Below, piece by piece: positions 41,616 to 53,575 of a DNA stretch of 64,000 nt. The notes under the pieces are model-generated. The model saw nothing but the letters and a program-made list of their open reading frames with translations. It was not told where the DNA came from and did not search any database. The number at the start of each line of letters is the position of its first letter. The first letter of the stretch is position 1. Position numbers and translations under genes: made by a program. The DNA is from Ananas comosus (Eukaryota > Streptophyta > Magnoliopsida > Poales > Bromeliaceae): contig NC_033629.1 of the NCBI RefSeq assembly GCF_001540865.1, forward strand, positions 632,501 to 696,500, read 5' to 3'.

Positions 41616-43133
41616 TCACTCCTCCTTAAGAGGTTTTCAAGATGGCAGAGACTTGAACCTCTGCTTGTACATTATCTGAAAAGAATTCATGGCGTGTTTT
41701 ATATTAAAAGAAAAGAATAAACATCAACGTGGCGTGTAAGAATGGATGATTCTTTATTTAAATCTCTTCTATATATTATATATATATTATAGGGGCCGAC
41801 AAAGTGGTCGTACTAGCCGAACTTCTACTTGGCTATGGGCTTTCTGAAGAAGCGGATAAAAAAAGCGCAATTCAAAGTTGATAGCAATCGTAGTCAAAGT
41901 TATGTTTGTGCGAAAGACTATTTTTCTGATGGAAAAGCCGAGTATTATTCTAACGGGCTTCTTTTTTTTCTTTTTTTTTTTTTTCCTTTTTTGGTGTCAT
42001 TTAGCCCCTCAATTTTTTTTTAAAAAATAAATGACTTTAATAAATTTATATTTACATAAATAGCATTCTTCTTGCCACGCGAATGTCTAGACGGTGTTTT
42101 TAAGTTGAACACGGTAATTCAATTACTGTGTTTAAACATAATAATTGAATCATCGTGTTCCCTTTTTGTATTCTTTTTCGTCCCTAAGTTAAAAAGGAGG
42201 GACTAAAGTGTGGATATGAATATGACGATTCATTCATCGTATTCAATTTAAAAATATAAACGTGACGGTACGTTGCATGATAAGAAAAGAATCATATATG
42301 CAAATATAAATTTACTAGGACTATTTGTAATTTTTTTTTGGAGGGGGCTAATTTTTTTTTAAAAAAACCCTATTCTAACTTAAAACCAAGCAACAATATA
42401 TTTACTTTTATCCTTTCTCTAAAGCATATTGATTCGTAATTGTGATTATTATTTAGCTTGATGTCGTTTCAGTAATGTCTTTCCATTGTATCTTTTTTTT
42501 GTTTCAATTCCTTTTCATTCATTTGTTTGCTTTTATATGTAGAATTTGAGCTGTATGGTTTTAGGTTTATAAATTGCTTTCCATTATATCTTTTTTTTTC
42601 TTTCCTTTTCATTCATTTGTTTGCTTTTATATGTAGAATTTGAGCCGTATATATGGTTTTTATATAGTTTATAAATTGCGATGTTCTATAAGTTTGCTGG
42701 TGTTCCGTAGCTTTCGATGCAATAATGATTGCATAAACTTCGGAACAATATGTTGTGTGGGTGCAGTAAAAGATGCCAAGTTCATAGCTTGGTTTAAAAT
42801 TTTCAAAATTATAATAAAGTATTTAGGATGACGTGCTGCACCTAAGATTCGATTTCTTATGTTTTGAGGAAAAAAAAAAAACAATTTGGATGTTGTATGT
42901 ATTATACAGTTATAGTCATCCTTAGTACTTTTCAGCAATTAACTATTGGGTGCTGAATAAAATGTTCGTGAATCCAAACAGGTCTTTATTTAGCGCATCT
43001 TTAAAAAGATGACTGCTAATGTGTAGATACTATCGGTAATAATATTATATCTTAGTTTAGGTACATAAGATATCTTTATAAAGTTTAAGATTCTGTGTTT
43101 GAATTCGGACCTGAGGTTTATGTGGTTAACATA
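41616..43133. other. AT-rich intergenic DNA with an imperfect 100-bp tandem repeat
   Basis: Units at about 42478-42577 and 42578-42680 share TTCATTCATTTGTTTGCTTTT and the following ATATGTAGAATTTGAGC. No gene is recognised; poly-T and poly-A runs are frequent. Confidence 0.45.
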
Positions 43134-43149
43134 ACATCGATAGGAGATT

Positions 43150-43296
43150 ACCGACCGTCCCTAGAGCAAGTGGCAAAGGGCTTGTTGGTTGGTACCCGAG
43201 ATCCAAGTTTGAATCCTAGTTGATTCACATTTCTAGCTAAGTTTATTTCTAAATGAATTAAACGAAGCGGGTAGCGTGCTACCTATCTCTCTCTCA

Positions 43297-43332
<36 letters not shown>
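43150..43332 (+). mobile_element. SINE, forward, with 16-bp target-site duplication
   Basis: Full-length copy starting ACCGACCGTCCCTAGAGC, with B box GTTTGAATCC, body, CTATCTCTCTCTC and a long A tail (about 43297-43332). ACATCGATAGGAGATT at 43134-43149 recurs as ACATCAATAGGAGATT at 43333-43348, a 16-bp duplication with one mismatch. This fixes both ends of the family and shows insertion by LINE-type target-primed integration. Confidence 0.93.
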
Positions 43333-43334
<2 letters not shown>

Positions 43335-43348
43335 ATCAATAGGAGATT

Positions 43349-43930
43349 TGCGTAGATCATGGACAGGTAGGGCCATGCAAAACTAGTGAGAACAAGGACA
43401 AGACATAATACCAACAAAAGACTAGGACAAGAGAATTTAATGTGTGGGGGATGGATATCTAGAGTATCCTTGATTAACGCGGATTTAGACATAACGAGAA
43501 AAATGCATGGACAAACCCTGTACTATCCTCATAGTATAGTTTATTCACTAATCATCAAAAAGAAGTTAAATCTCGACATTCGTTAACTTTCGCCACAAAT
43601 AAACTCCCGTTTTTTGGTCTAAAATTAAACTAAAATAAGTGAATCATTTTATGGGAGAAGAGGCGAAAACACTTGGTTCTTTGTAATATATGAGATAGTC
43701 TAAAAATTAAAATGTTTTAGTGATGATTACATGGGCCAAGTTGCTTTACTGGAATAGTACAGAGACTATTTGTACTTTTGACTGTAGCATAAATAATTGA
43801 TCCATAGGTTTGGATTCGGTCCATCTCCCCTCAGGATCGAGCCTAATTTGGTCCGAGTCCTTTTGTTGGGTTCGCACCTGAAACAGTATAGAAAGAGGAT
43901 ATACCAACCCAAATAATATGTATATATAGA
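43349..43930. other. Intergenic DNA
   Basis: Nothing recognisable; mixed composition with short unsupported frames. Confidence 0.3.
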
Positions 43931-44157
43931 ATTGTGCTCCTATGCTTTTAAAAGTACCAAGTTGTTGATGCTTGTAGATTTTTGACCATTGGATTAAGGG
44001 ATGTGCGGTTATGATGATGTGGGTCCCTTAAGGTTGAGTAGGTAGTGGGTTGAATAGTATAATCTAACGGTTGAAAATGATCAAAGGCATAGATCTAACG
44101 GTGGAAAACTCGATAGCACTAAATCCTTGGTGCTATCGATAGTATCCCCACCAAACT
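43931..44157. mobile_element. Fold-back element (family B), copy 1
   Basis: The right end carries a hairpin with arms GATAGCAC (44112) and GTGCTATC (about 44131-44138), followed by GATAGTATCCCCACC and a (TA)n tract to 44182. The body has phrases TAGATCTAACGG and GATGATGTGGGTCCC shared with the copies at 33013 and 53852. Confidence 0.7.
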
Positions 44158-46016
44158 CTATATATATATATATATATATATAGGAGAGAGAGAGAGAAAA
44201 GAGAGAAGAGAGAGAGGAGAGAGAGAGGAGGAGGGGGGGGGGGAATGTTTCCATAAAATCAAGGTGTTTGCTTCTTAGCATTTTGAGTAGGGGGGGAATA
44301 GTTTTCCAATAAATCAAGGTGTTTGCTTCTTAGTCATTTTGGGCAAAATGACACCTGGATGACAATCAACGCGCTGTTAAATGTGATATAAACTATTTGA
44401 ACTTCATAAAACACAACTATGTAAAGTTTTAATATCATTTGCGTAGTGATCAAATGATCTTTAAGTTCATCTTATACTAGTTATTAAAATTAGTTCAATT
44501 TTGAAACTATTTGAATAGTAAGCAAATGATGTCTAAAAATCGTAGAATTCAGGTTCTAAAAAGTTGAGATAATTTAGAGATCAAGTTTAATATTGTCGAT
44601 TATCATCGATTCTAATATTTTATTAGTAAAACTAATATGAAAGTAAGTATCTCGATCGGTTTACTTTTAGAAGTATTTTAGTTTTACTATAGAAGGCCAA
44701 ATTAAACTGCATTGTGTCCTCCCATTCTTTGGTTGGTGGTTGGTCAAATTCAAACTTAGAATTAAACCAAATTTCCTCTTTTGTCCCCTTCCCATTGATG
44801 AGATGTTCATGTGTGAACCATAATCTCATCTGAAGAACAACAATATTTCACTTCCACTTTGATGGCAATTTAATTCCTAGAATTCATCTGTCATACCAAT
44901 TTTAAGGCTTATGTGTTATTATTATTATTTTATTTTGATCGCTGAACTTTTAAATTGTTTTAATCTTTAGCCGCGACATTAAACTCGCGCCACATGTTAG
45001 ATCACTGTTTTAAACCTAGTAATTATTGATTTGCAATATTGCTTCCCTAAAATGAGTGTATAAATTTTTCTATCGCAACAAATCAAATTTTAGGAGCAAA
45101 GCAAAACTGAATCAATAATTTTTGGGACAAAATTTATCCGAAATTTGGTATGTTGTCTTATTCAAAGGGCACCACTCACTATGAATGAAGCTCAAATTAA
45201 GTCTCAGAGATTTATTATATAAACAAATTTAGATGACATTCATGCCAACTGGCCATATGACAATTATAGCAAACAAATTTTGGGGTAAATAATTAATAAC
45301 TAGTGTCTAGTGTAGTAATTCGTGTAATGCAACAGATAGATAATTAGAAAAAAAATAAAAAACGGTGACAAAGGAAGAGTAAATAGTGATGAAAGAAACG
45401 ACAATAAGGGGTGTGATTCATTTTGCCGATGAAGAAAGATAACAACCGAAGAAAGTAAAAGAGGAGCAGTTCGGCCCAATTCAGATATGTGATCTGTTTT
45501 GATTTAAGCAAACAAAAAGAAAAACTCAATTTGGTTTAAGTAAAGAAAGAGAAAAACATGTCAAGAACGTGAGCTGGTTTGAAATAACCTACACTTAGCA
45601 ATTATTGATTCGATTCAATTCAAGCAAAAAATAGAAAAAAAATATAGAGAACTTGAGCCGACTCATAATGGAGCCCACACTCAATAGTGAAAGAAACATT
45701 GCCGAATCGCAAATTTAGAAAGAATAATATAAAGAAATAGATACGCCGGAATTCAAATAGTGGGGATTTATTAAATTAAATTCCTCTCATATGTAATGAA
45801 GGAAGTGAAAAAGTCCTAACGTTGTCACATGGTTTGAAGGGGAGACCACTGAACGACGTACACATGGGACCCTAAAATGGGCTTAGGAGTCTTCACTTTG
45901 CTGGGTTATAATATCGTACTTTGTTACCACCGTGATGTTGACCATATGATTGAGTCCGCAACTATCTCTCTTTTTGAGTTTTATGATTAAAATAGAAAAA
46001 AAAAAAAAAAAAAAAA
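44158..46016. other. Microsatellites and AT-rich intergenic DNA
   Basis: (TA)n and (GA)n tracts at 44159-44230. A directly repeated phrase AATCAAGGTGTTTGCTTCTTAG occurs near 44259 and 44313. No gene is recognised. Poly-A runs into an N at 46017. Confidence 0.4.
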
Positions 46017-46017
46017 N

Positions 46018-46065
<48 letters not shown>

Positions 46066-48290
46066 AGAGAGAGAGAGAGGGAGAAGTTGTTGGAGGTTCA
46101 TTGGTGGAGAAGTGTCATTATCTCTAATGCAAGTAAACCCTAGTCCACTTATTGTGAGTGTAAATTGCAATGTGAAATTAAAGGGGAATAAAAAAGAAGG
46201 GAACAAAAAAACAAAAGAAAGGATGACAACATTAGCAGAACTGATGTTGTTACTAACAGAAAAATTTATTGTCTATGACCTGTGCATAGTAAATGAACCA
46301 TGTCATTTTAATTATATAATCACCTCAAAAGAAAAATATCCTAAATATCACTATACAAGGTATACATACTTTTTCCCTTCGTCGTGCTAATTTAAGCATT
46401 TTAGGAAAGTAATTAACTTGAGCGTTTAAAAAAGTGCGGTGACGCATCGCCAACAAGTGAGCAACAAGTGGATATTTGATTGTCTTATAATGTTCCCCAT
46501 ACAATAAAACCATAGGAAAGAGATCCTTAGATTCACATGGTACAACTTAGCTTGCTGAGAAAATGGAACACACATGCACAATAATATATGCAAATGCCCC
46601 CCCTCAACTAAAAGAGGTAAAAGAATCCATAATTAAATTGCGAGTCAATTTTAGGGTCTCGATAACAAAAAACATCCACTAAATAAAAGCCAACATATGT
46701 ATATATATTAGGTCCAAATCATGTCAACTTTTTTTCCTTTTTTGGTCTTAGCTATCAAATGTTGTCGAAAAAGAGCTAATTAGTGAGAAAGAGAAGAGAG
46801 AGAGAGATAACCCTAACCTATAACTAATCGCCACTTAGTCTCGAGCCACTCAAAAGCCTCTATTCTACGAGCCTATTGGGTCAACTTCACCCTTTACTAC
46901 CTGTTTCTTTTATACATTTCAAGTGCTAACTAACCTAACTATCCCCTAACCCAAGATTAGACACTAATCCCCAATTGTCGCAAAGTTGTTGGCCTACTTA
47001 ATTGTCGAGCTAATGTGGTTTCTCCCCTAATTGAGCTTTAATTACTAGAATAATAACATGTTTAGTTTGAGTCGTCGAGGAGGAGCTAACTAGCTATATT
47101 GTCATGTGGGCGCGTGGCCGTGTTGCCATATGTTTTTGCTCTTGTGTTTTGTGCCGATCCTAGGGCATCGTGAGCCCGACCAAAACATCGAAGGAGGGGA
47201 ACAGAATTCTACGATTCGAATCCGATCGAGGCAACGGTTGTCTTGTCACTCATTACCCAGCCATGAGATATCTCGGTGACACATGGTAGCAAAGCATAGT
47301 TAACTAGACTAGGTTTTGTTTATTTCCTATTGTTTTGCGCCTCATTGATTGAATGAACCATAGAGTACACAATTTTTATTCTTTAGCTTAAGACTAATAC
47401 CTTAGGTACAATGGTCCCCAACTGCGGTACCATAATCCAATGTAACTAGATTCTCTCTTTCTCTCTCTCTCACACACACACATACAAAATATTTTGAGAA
47501 ACCAATAGAAACTCGACAAATTGAGCACGATACAGTTTATTGCTTGATCACTAAGGGAGATTTCGTGTGTGGTCTTCTAGTTAGAGAACATAATCCGGCA
47601 ATTCGGACAATTCCTCCTATATTTCGCAAAATCACGTGATGCATGCAATAAACCGTCATCATAATCGCAAGTACTGAATAATTTCAGATCTTCTTCATTT
47701 TTATCGTGCTCAGGTTCTTACTTACGAGCTAACACGACAACTATGTAAGAGATTGTGCTCCGAAACCAAATGGATCGAGGACGAAACTTAAGATTCTATT
47801 GTCTCTCTAAGCAACCACCGATCGAGCCACGTGGTTAATTAAGCGATTATATAGGATTGGCCTCCACAAAGTTAAGTATCATGTCACCATCCTGCAGAGA
47901 AGTGCTTGATTAAACAATCTACTTTTGGTGCAATGAGAGGTGTCAACAATAGAATTAATTGCAGTTCATAGTCGATCCCATGCACGTTACTTTATAATTA
48001 AATTGATGTGCATGGAGCTGTACATAATCTTTAACAAATTAATTATATAACAACCAACCCTTCTCAAGGAGTAGCTTATTGGACTGGTTCAAAGCATTTC
48101 ATTTCAACAGCTTCAATTACAGCGAAATTTGATCAAAAATAGTAATGTTGACTTGAGTTGGTCAAACACACCGACCCCGGTGGGCCAGGCCAATTCGAGG
48201 TTTTGTGGGCCCATTTGGGCCTTTCTACACGAGCCCAACTCATTAATGGGCCGGTGCGTTGACAGTAATTAATTCATTATTATTATTCAT
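46017..48290. other. Intergenic DNA with (GA)n tract and an N
   Basis: GA repeats at 46022-46081 follow the N at 46017. 46085-48290 holds no recognisable gene, RNA or transposon end. A short (CT)n(CA)n run lies near 47454-47483. Confidence 0.35.
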
Positions 48291-48309
48291 TATATAAGCA
48301 TGATTTTTA

Positions 48310-48790
48310 TGCGAATTAGTAGGAGAGAGAGAGAGAGAGAGAGAGAGAGTCCCAATCATTGCCCCTCGTCTGAAACCGATCTCCGCCCAATACGTATTTT
48401 TCGCTATAACCGTTCGAAAGCGAACGTGGGGCCCACCCCCNTCTCTCTCTCTAGCGCTCGCTATCTATCACCGTTAATAACCATCACGCACTCCGCGGAT
48501 ACACAGATAAGCCTTACGGTGCACCCGCGTCCATCGTCGCCGTCGTCGCAGCCCACGTCGGCGATTCTACGGTCGCGATCGTTAATGATAACGATTTCGC
48601 GGGGATCGCCATAATTAGGAATCGCTGTCGACGGTGGTGATGATAATGATCCGCCGTTAGCAACGCCGCCTCGCCTTCCACGTGTCGCCCGCTCAATGGC
48701 CTTCTCTCTCGAATCGGTGACTCTCCACGTGCCACGCCAACCCCAATTCGCTCGCGTCAGTTCACTTCTCCGCCCCCACCCTTTCAAATG
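48310..48790. other. GC-rich island with two G-boxes
   Basis: A CpG-rich stretch in AT-rich surroundings, with CACGTG at 48679-48684 and 48726-48731 and an N at 48441. Frames on both strands resemble no protein family. It lies 1.3 kb upstream of the HLS1-like start codon and may be a distal promoter segment or an unrecognised fragment. Confidence 0.4.
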
Positions 48791-49351
48791 CAATATATAA
48801 TATAATATAATATATATATATATATATATATATAAAAAGATAAATGATCATCTTATGACACTAATGATGAGAAATTTATTACCTGCCACACCTGGTGTAT
48901 AGTTATACTCGGTGGGCACTCCACATATTATTATCCCATATAATTTTCAATATTTTAAGATCCTCTGCATAGAAATTATTATTATGTGATTTGAAAATCT
49001 ATCCTCGGCGATCAACTATACAACAGAAAGAACCATCCTTTATGGGTAAAAGTTAGTCTCAAAATTTATGATTTTTAAAATCTTTACATGTACGGGATGC
49101 AATGAATGAGAGATCGGGGAATGATGATGTGAGATTTGATGAGTTGTGATGATGATTTCGAGTCAACCGCGGCGCACGTTACGCATGTACCACGCGGCCA
49201 CAGCCGCCATTTTCTTTTGGGCCCAGCCCACATATTCTCTCTCTCTCTCTCTCTCTAGTCTCTCATACGGCCCACTAAGGGCCACTCACTATAGCCCACT
49301 TCACACCAACATCTCTCTCTCTCTATCTTTCTCTATGTAGAGAGAGATAAC

Positions 49352-49370
<19 letters not shown>

Positions 49371-49412
<42 letters not shown>
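49371..49412. repeat. (GA)n microsatellite
   Basis: GA repeats preceded by (TA)n at 49352-49370, about 170 bp upstream of the TATA box at 49583. Confidence 0.9.
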
Positions 49413-49418
<6 letters not shown>

Positions 49419-49582
49419 GTCCGAGAGGAGGAGGTGAGAGGATTCTAGAGAGAAAAAAAGTAAGGATAGGAGGGAGAAAGGTGGGGGTCCCAGGAACTCA
49501 TCTGAACCCCACTTAATAGACCCTCTTCTTCTCCTTGACCACCACCACCAGCACCACCCACCACCAGGTAATTAAAATCGCG

Positions 49583-49590
49583 TATAAATA
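49583..49590 (+). promoter_or_regulatory. TATA box of the HLS1-like gene
   Basis: TATAAATA followed by a C-rich stretch; the expected start of transcription is about 30 bp downstream, giving a leader of roughly 400 bases that contains (GA)n tracts at 49737-49805. Confidence 0.65.
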
Positions 49591-49746
49591 CCCCCCACCC
49601 CTCTCTCCTCCTCCTCCCCATTAATATCCCTCTCCCAATCGATCATAGCACTACATAACACCAACTTAGTAGTTACTTCGCTCCATCAACATATATAGCC
49701 CCAACACAAAAAAGACCATATTGGACCGTAACCCAAAAGAGAGAGA

Positions 49747-49791
<45 letters not shown>

Positions 49792-50024
49792 AGGGAGAGA
49801 GAGAGATACACATAGATAGAGCGAAAGTTAGCTCCTTTACCTTACCTGCGGTACCGAAGCAAACCCAGCTCTCCTTTTCACCTCCCTCCTAGCTCGTATT
49901 GCTATTGTTATATATATTATTATTACTACTCGTTCTTACTTCGTATAATATTATATATATAACAATAACCCGTACCAAAAAGAGAAAAAGGAAACAGAAC
50001 AAAAACAAAACGATAGAGAGATTG

Positions 50025-50236
50025 ATGGAGGAGGAGGAGATGATGATGAAGAAGATGAGGGTAGTGGCGGCGATACGAGAGTACGAGGAGGGGAGGGATA
50101 GAGAGCGCGTGTTGGAGGTGGACAGAGAGTGCGAGGTGGGTCCCACCGGTGGCAGCCACATGTCCCTCTTCNGAGGTGGGTCCCACCGGTGGCAGCCACA
50201 TGTCCCTCTTCCCTTTAGGTTAAAAACACAGCGGAA

Positions 50237-50277
<41 letters not shown>

Positions 50278-51716
50278 CTATCTTCTTCTTTTCATTTAAT
50301 TAATAATAAAATAGTAATTCAATAATAATACAACGAAATTTTAAGTTTTTAACTACTACTACCGCTGCTGCTGCTGCTACTACTACTACGACTAAATAAA
50401 TATTAATTAATTAATTAAAAATAATAATAACCACAATTATTATCATAATTATTATAACAAGGATATAAGGTGGGTGGGTGAACGGTGATTGATCGATCAT
50501 TGATGAATCATCATCATCATCATCATCATTCATCCACACATACATGATACAGGTAGCCGAAGTAGTTAGTGGGCCGGATCGCGCGATCGTGGGCCTGGTC
50601 CGCGGCTGCGTCAAGAGCGTCTCCCGCGGCAGCCCCATCCGCCTCCCCGCGAAGCACCACACCGCCGCGGAGCACCGCACCCCGCTCTTCTCCACCGTCG
50701 CCTACCTCCTCGGCCTCCGCGTCTCCCCTCCCTACCGGTATCTCTCTTCTTACTTAATTCCTTCCGCTTAGTAACAAAACTAACTTAATTCATTAATTAA
50801 AATTAATTACTTGATTGATTAATTAATTAATTAATTAATTAATAGCAAGTTCGACATATATATATATATATATATATATATTGTACGTAGGAGGAGAGGG
50901 ATCGGGCAACAACTGGTGCAGCGGATGGAGGAGTGGTTTGTGAAAATGGGGGCGGAGTACGCGTACATGGCGACGGACATCGACAACGCGGAGTCGATCC
51001 GGCTCTTCACGGGGCGGTGCGGCTACTCCAAGTTCCGCACCCCGTCCATCCTCGTGCACCCGGTCTACGCCCACCGCCTCCGCCTCAAACTCCCGCGCCA
51101 CGCCGCCGTCCACCGCCTCTCCCCGGCCGACGCCGACCTGCTCTACCGCCGCCGCTTCTCCTCCGTCGAGTTCTTCCCCGGCGACATCGACGCCGTCCTC
51201 CGCAACCCCTCCTCGCTGGGCACGTTCGTCGCCGTCCCCCGCACGAGCTCGGCGGAGGAGGTGGTGGGGGCGATCTTGGGCGGCGGGGGGTCGTTCCGGC
51301 TGGAGGTGCGGGGGGCGCCGCGGTGGCTGCGGGGGCTGGCGCGGGCGACGCGGGCGGTGGACGCGGCGCTGCCCTGGCTGGGGCTGCCGTCCATCCCGGA
51401 CGTCTTCCGGCCCTTCGGCGTCTGCTTCGTCTACGGCCTCGGCGGCGCCGGCCCCGACGCCCCGGCGCTGCTCCGCGCCCTCTTCCGCCACGCCCACAAC
51501 CTCGCCCGCTCCCTCCGCTGCGGCGTCGTCGCCGCCGAGGTCGCCGCCTGCGAGCCCCTCCGCGCCGCCGTCCCCCGCTGGGACCGCCTCACCGTCAACG
51601 ACCTCTGGTGCGTCAAGCGCCTCCCCCCCAACGCCGACGCCGACGCCGACGCCGACGTCGACTGGATCAAGGCGCCGCCGGGGCCATCCATCTTTGTCGA
51701 CCCCAGAGAGGTCTAG
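50025..51716 (+). CDS. HLS1: HOOKLESS1-type N-acetyltransferase (GNAT), gene model broken by an assembly gap
   Basis: Exon 1 is 50025-50171 (cut by the N at 50172), exon 2 is 50553-50737 and exon 3 is 50891-51716. HLS1 and its relatives are nuclear GNAT-fold proteins needed for apical hook formation through ethylene and auxin signalling. Exon 1 reads VVAAIREYEEGRD...RECEVGP...SLF, the family start. Exon 2 opens VAEVVSGPDRAIVGLVRGCVK and ends LLGLRVSP. Exon 3 begins RRRGIGQQLVQRMEEWF, the acetyl-CoA binding motif A, then NAESIRLFTGRCGYSKFRTPSILVHPVYAHR in sections, and ends WIKAPPGPSIFVDPREV. About 20 family residues between SLF and VAE are missing: a 39-base segment (50133-50171) is repeated after the N (50173-50211) and the following bases do not continue the protein. 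With those restored the length would be about 405, as in the family. Exon 3 is strongly GC-rich. The minus-strand frame over it is an artefact. Confidence 0.93.
50133..50211. repeat. 39-bp duplication around an N inside HLS1 exon 1 (assembly artefact)
   Basis: 50133-50171 and 50173-50211 are identical, from GAGGTGGGTCCC to CCCTCTTC, separated by one N. It disrupts the frame and probably hides the end of exon 1. Confidence 0.9.
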
Positions 51717-52115
51717 CAACATCTATCTATCTATCTATCCTTCCATCTGACGGCTGATATTTGCTCTCACCTTGTTCTTCTTTTTTTTTATTCCTTTTTT
51801 TCTTTCTCTCTCTCTTTCTTTTTGTAACTGGGGGTTAAAAATGTACCGGGGTCCCTCGCCTACGAGTACTTCGGAAATGGCTCCTTCAACTTTTTTTTTT
51901 TTTTTTTTTTTTTTTCCTTTTTTTTTTTTTTTTTTAANGTACCGGGGTCCCTCGCCTACGAGTACTTCGGAAATGGCTCCTTCAATTTTTTTTTTTTTTT
52001 TTTGTTTTTTACCCTATTTTGTTTTTTTTTAAAAAAAAAATTGGATTGATACCTTCCAGTCTGGTGAGTCATAGCAAATAAAAATAGACTAATTGATGAA
52101 CTTAATTAATTAGAA
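51717..52115. other. 3' flank of the HLS1-like gene, with a duplicated segment around an N
   Basis: GTACCGGGGTCCCTCGCC... starts at 51843 and again at 51939, right after the N at 51938; the 45-50 bp following each start match, then both run into poly-T. As at 14724 and 50172 this looks like an unmerged overlap. Confidence 0.8.
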
Positions 52116-53532
52116 TTTTTTTTTTTTGAGTAAACAAGAATATATCCTATTTGTGATAGAATAAAGTTTGACAAGGTTTACAATTTCGATAATGCCGCGA
52201 GTAGAGTCAAAACACGATTTGATACAACTGAAAGCAACAACTAGAAGCACCAGAGGACATAAAGGCTCGGCCCTTCACGCTCAAAGCATAGAATGTCATA
52301 GATTAACGGTGTTCATCACTCTCCTTCCTGTGTCCTCGCTTTGAGTGGGGTGGCTATCGAAAATACGTCTGTGTCTTTCCTTCCACAGTTCTCGGCATGC
52401 TGTTGTGAAGCAAAGGTCGAACATTCTCTTGAGGCACCCACTCACGGAAGTCCGAGAACGATTCCATCGAGCAGCTAAGTCCCCTGGTAGTGTCAGCATC
52501 AGGCGTCGAGTTGTCGGAGTAGTTTGTAGTAGTTGATTCCACACGGCCGTGGCATAGGTGCAGGAGAAAAGGATGTGTTCTAGATTCTTTCCATTCATCG
52601 AGCAGAGAGCACAAATCGATGGACCATACCAACCCTTTTTAAATAATGTGTCAGCTGTCAAGATTTTGTTTTTTGCAGCGAGCCACATAAAAACTTTGAT
52701 TCTTAGGGTGTGTTTGGTTCACACTATGAAAAATTACTAGCAATAAAAAGATGTTCTAGAATCTTATTGCTATTCATCATATTGCTAAGAATGTGGCATT
52801 CCTGTGTTTGGTTTGCCCGGTCATATTATTTAGTCATATTATTTAAGTTTACAAAAAAATATATAATTAATTTATTTATTTCTTTAATTAATTTTAGATA
52901 ATGTTATCAAAAATTTCAACATCTTTGTAGAAAAAAGGAAGAAAGAACATAGGTTAGAGAGAGTATAATTAAAAAAATAAGAAGAGAAATAGAGTCGAGA
53001 TTAGAGGGAGTGAGAGAATTGAGATTTTAGAAAAAGAGGGGGAGAAAGAGCTTAGTTTAGAAAGAGAAAAAGAGTTGAAGTTTAGAAAAAAATATGAGAT
53101 TATAGTGTAAAGAAAAATAATACCAACTAGCCAGCGGGTAGGGAGGAAGAAAGAGATTAGACATATTATGATTATTCCAATCCATTAATATAAGGATACC
53201 CACACTCCCTCAAGGGAATGAGATTAGTATTTTGGGATGAATTTCATTCCCAAGTAAATACAATATTACTAACTAAATTACTTAGTGAGTCTAACCAAAA
53301 GCCATTATATTTTTTTATTTATATTGGATTAGTAGGAATCTTAAAAAGATAGCGTGAACCAAACGCACTCTTAGAGAGATCTTGAGCCTCCAGAGAAAAG
53401 AAATACTACAAGCATTTATGCCATCAAAGATAAGCCAATCGTAAGCGCGACGTACCTCAAACTTATCATCTTCGTTCCGGCGCCAAGTGGTCGAGTCGTT
53501 AGCATTAGATAGGGAAGTAGAAAAATTCAAAT

Positions 53533-53536
<4 letters not shown>
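52116..53536 (-). mobile_element. LINE (non-LTR retrotransposon) 3' fragment, split by a MITE
   Basis: Minus-strand frames at 53535-53372 and 52704-52296 encode the C-terminal end of a plant L1-type reverse transcriptase polyprotein. The first part includes STTWRRNEDDKFEVRRAYDW and ends FLWRLKISL. The second continues RIKVFMWLAAKNKILTADTL and has the zinc-binding pattern ICALC...EHILFSC. The MITE at 52706-53370 lies between them in what was one frame. The 3' end is marked by an A tail (T run at 52116-52127). The 5' side is truncated at about 53536 next to a (TA)n tract. There is no catalytic RT domain, so it is inactive. Confidence 0.88.
52706..53370. mobile_element. PIF/Harbinger-like MITE inserted in the LINE
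   Basis: Ends GGGTGTGTTTGGTTCAC (52706-52722) and GTGAACCAAACGCACTC (53354-53370) are inverted repeats matching at 15 of 17 positions. The 3-bp direct repeat TTA flanks the element at 52703-52705 and 53371-53373, the usual target of PIF/Harbinger MITEs. The 665-bp interior is AT-rich and non-coding. Removing the element and one TTA restores the LINE frame, which supports the boundaries. Confidence 0.9.

Positions 53537-53571
<35 letters not shown>
53537..53571. repeat. (TA)n microsatellite
   Basis: TA repeats between the truncated LINE and the fold-back element starting at about 53572. Confidence 0.9.

Positions 53572-53575
<4 letters not shown>

Noticed and set aside
43150..43332. tRNA gene suggested by an internal B box
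   Set aside because: The A/B-box-like segments belong to a dispersed repeat with A tail and target-site duplication; the cloverleaf cannot be formed, so it is a SINE.
46112..46390. 92-residue plus-strand frame
   Set aside because: Low-complexity Lys-rich start and no domain, no splice or promoter context.
46085..48290. Possible LTR retrotransposon remnant
   Set aside because: No LTR pair, primer-binding site, polypurine tract or gag/pol residue could be recognised.
50835..51722. 295-residue minus-strand frame and a second plus-strand frame across HLS1 exon 3
   Set aside because: GC-rich shadows of the acetyltransferase exon, without any recognisable motif.
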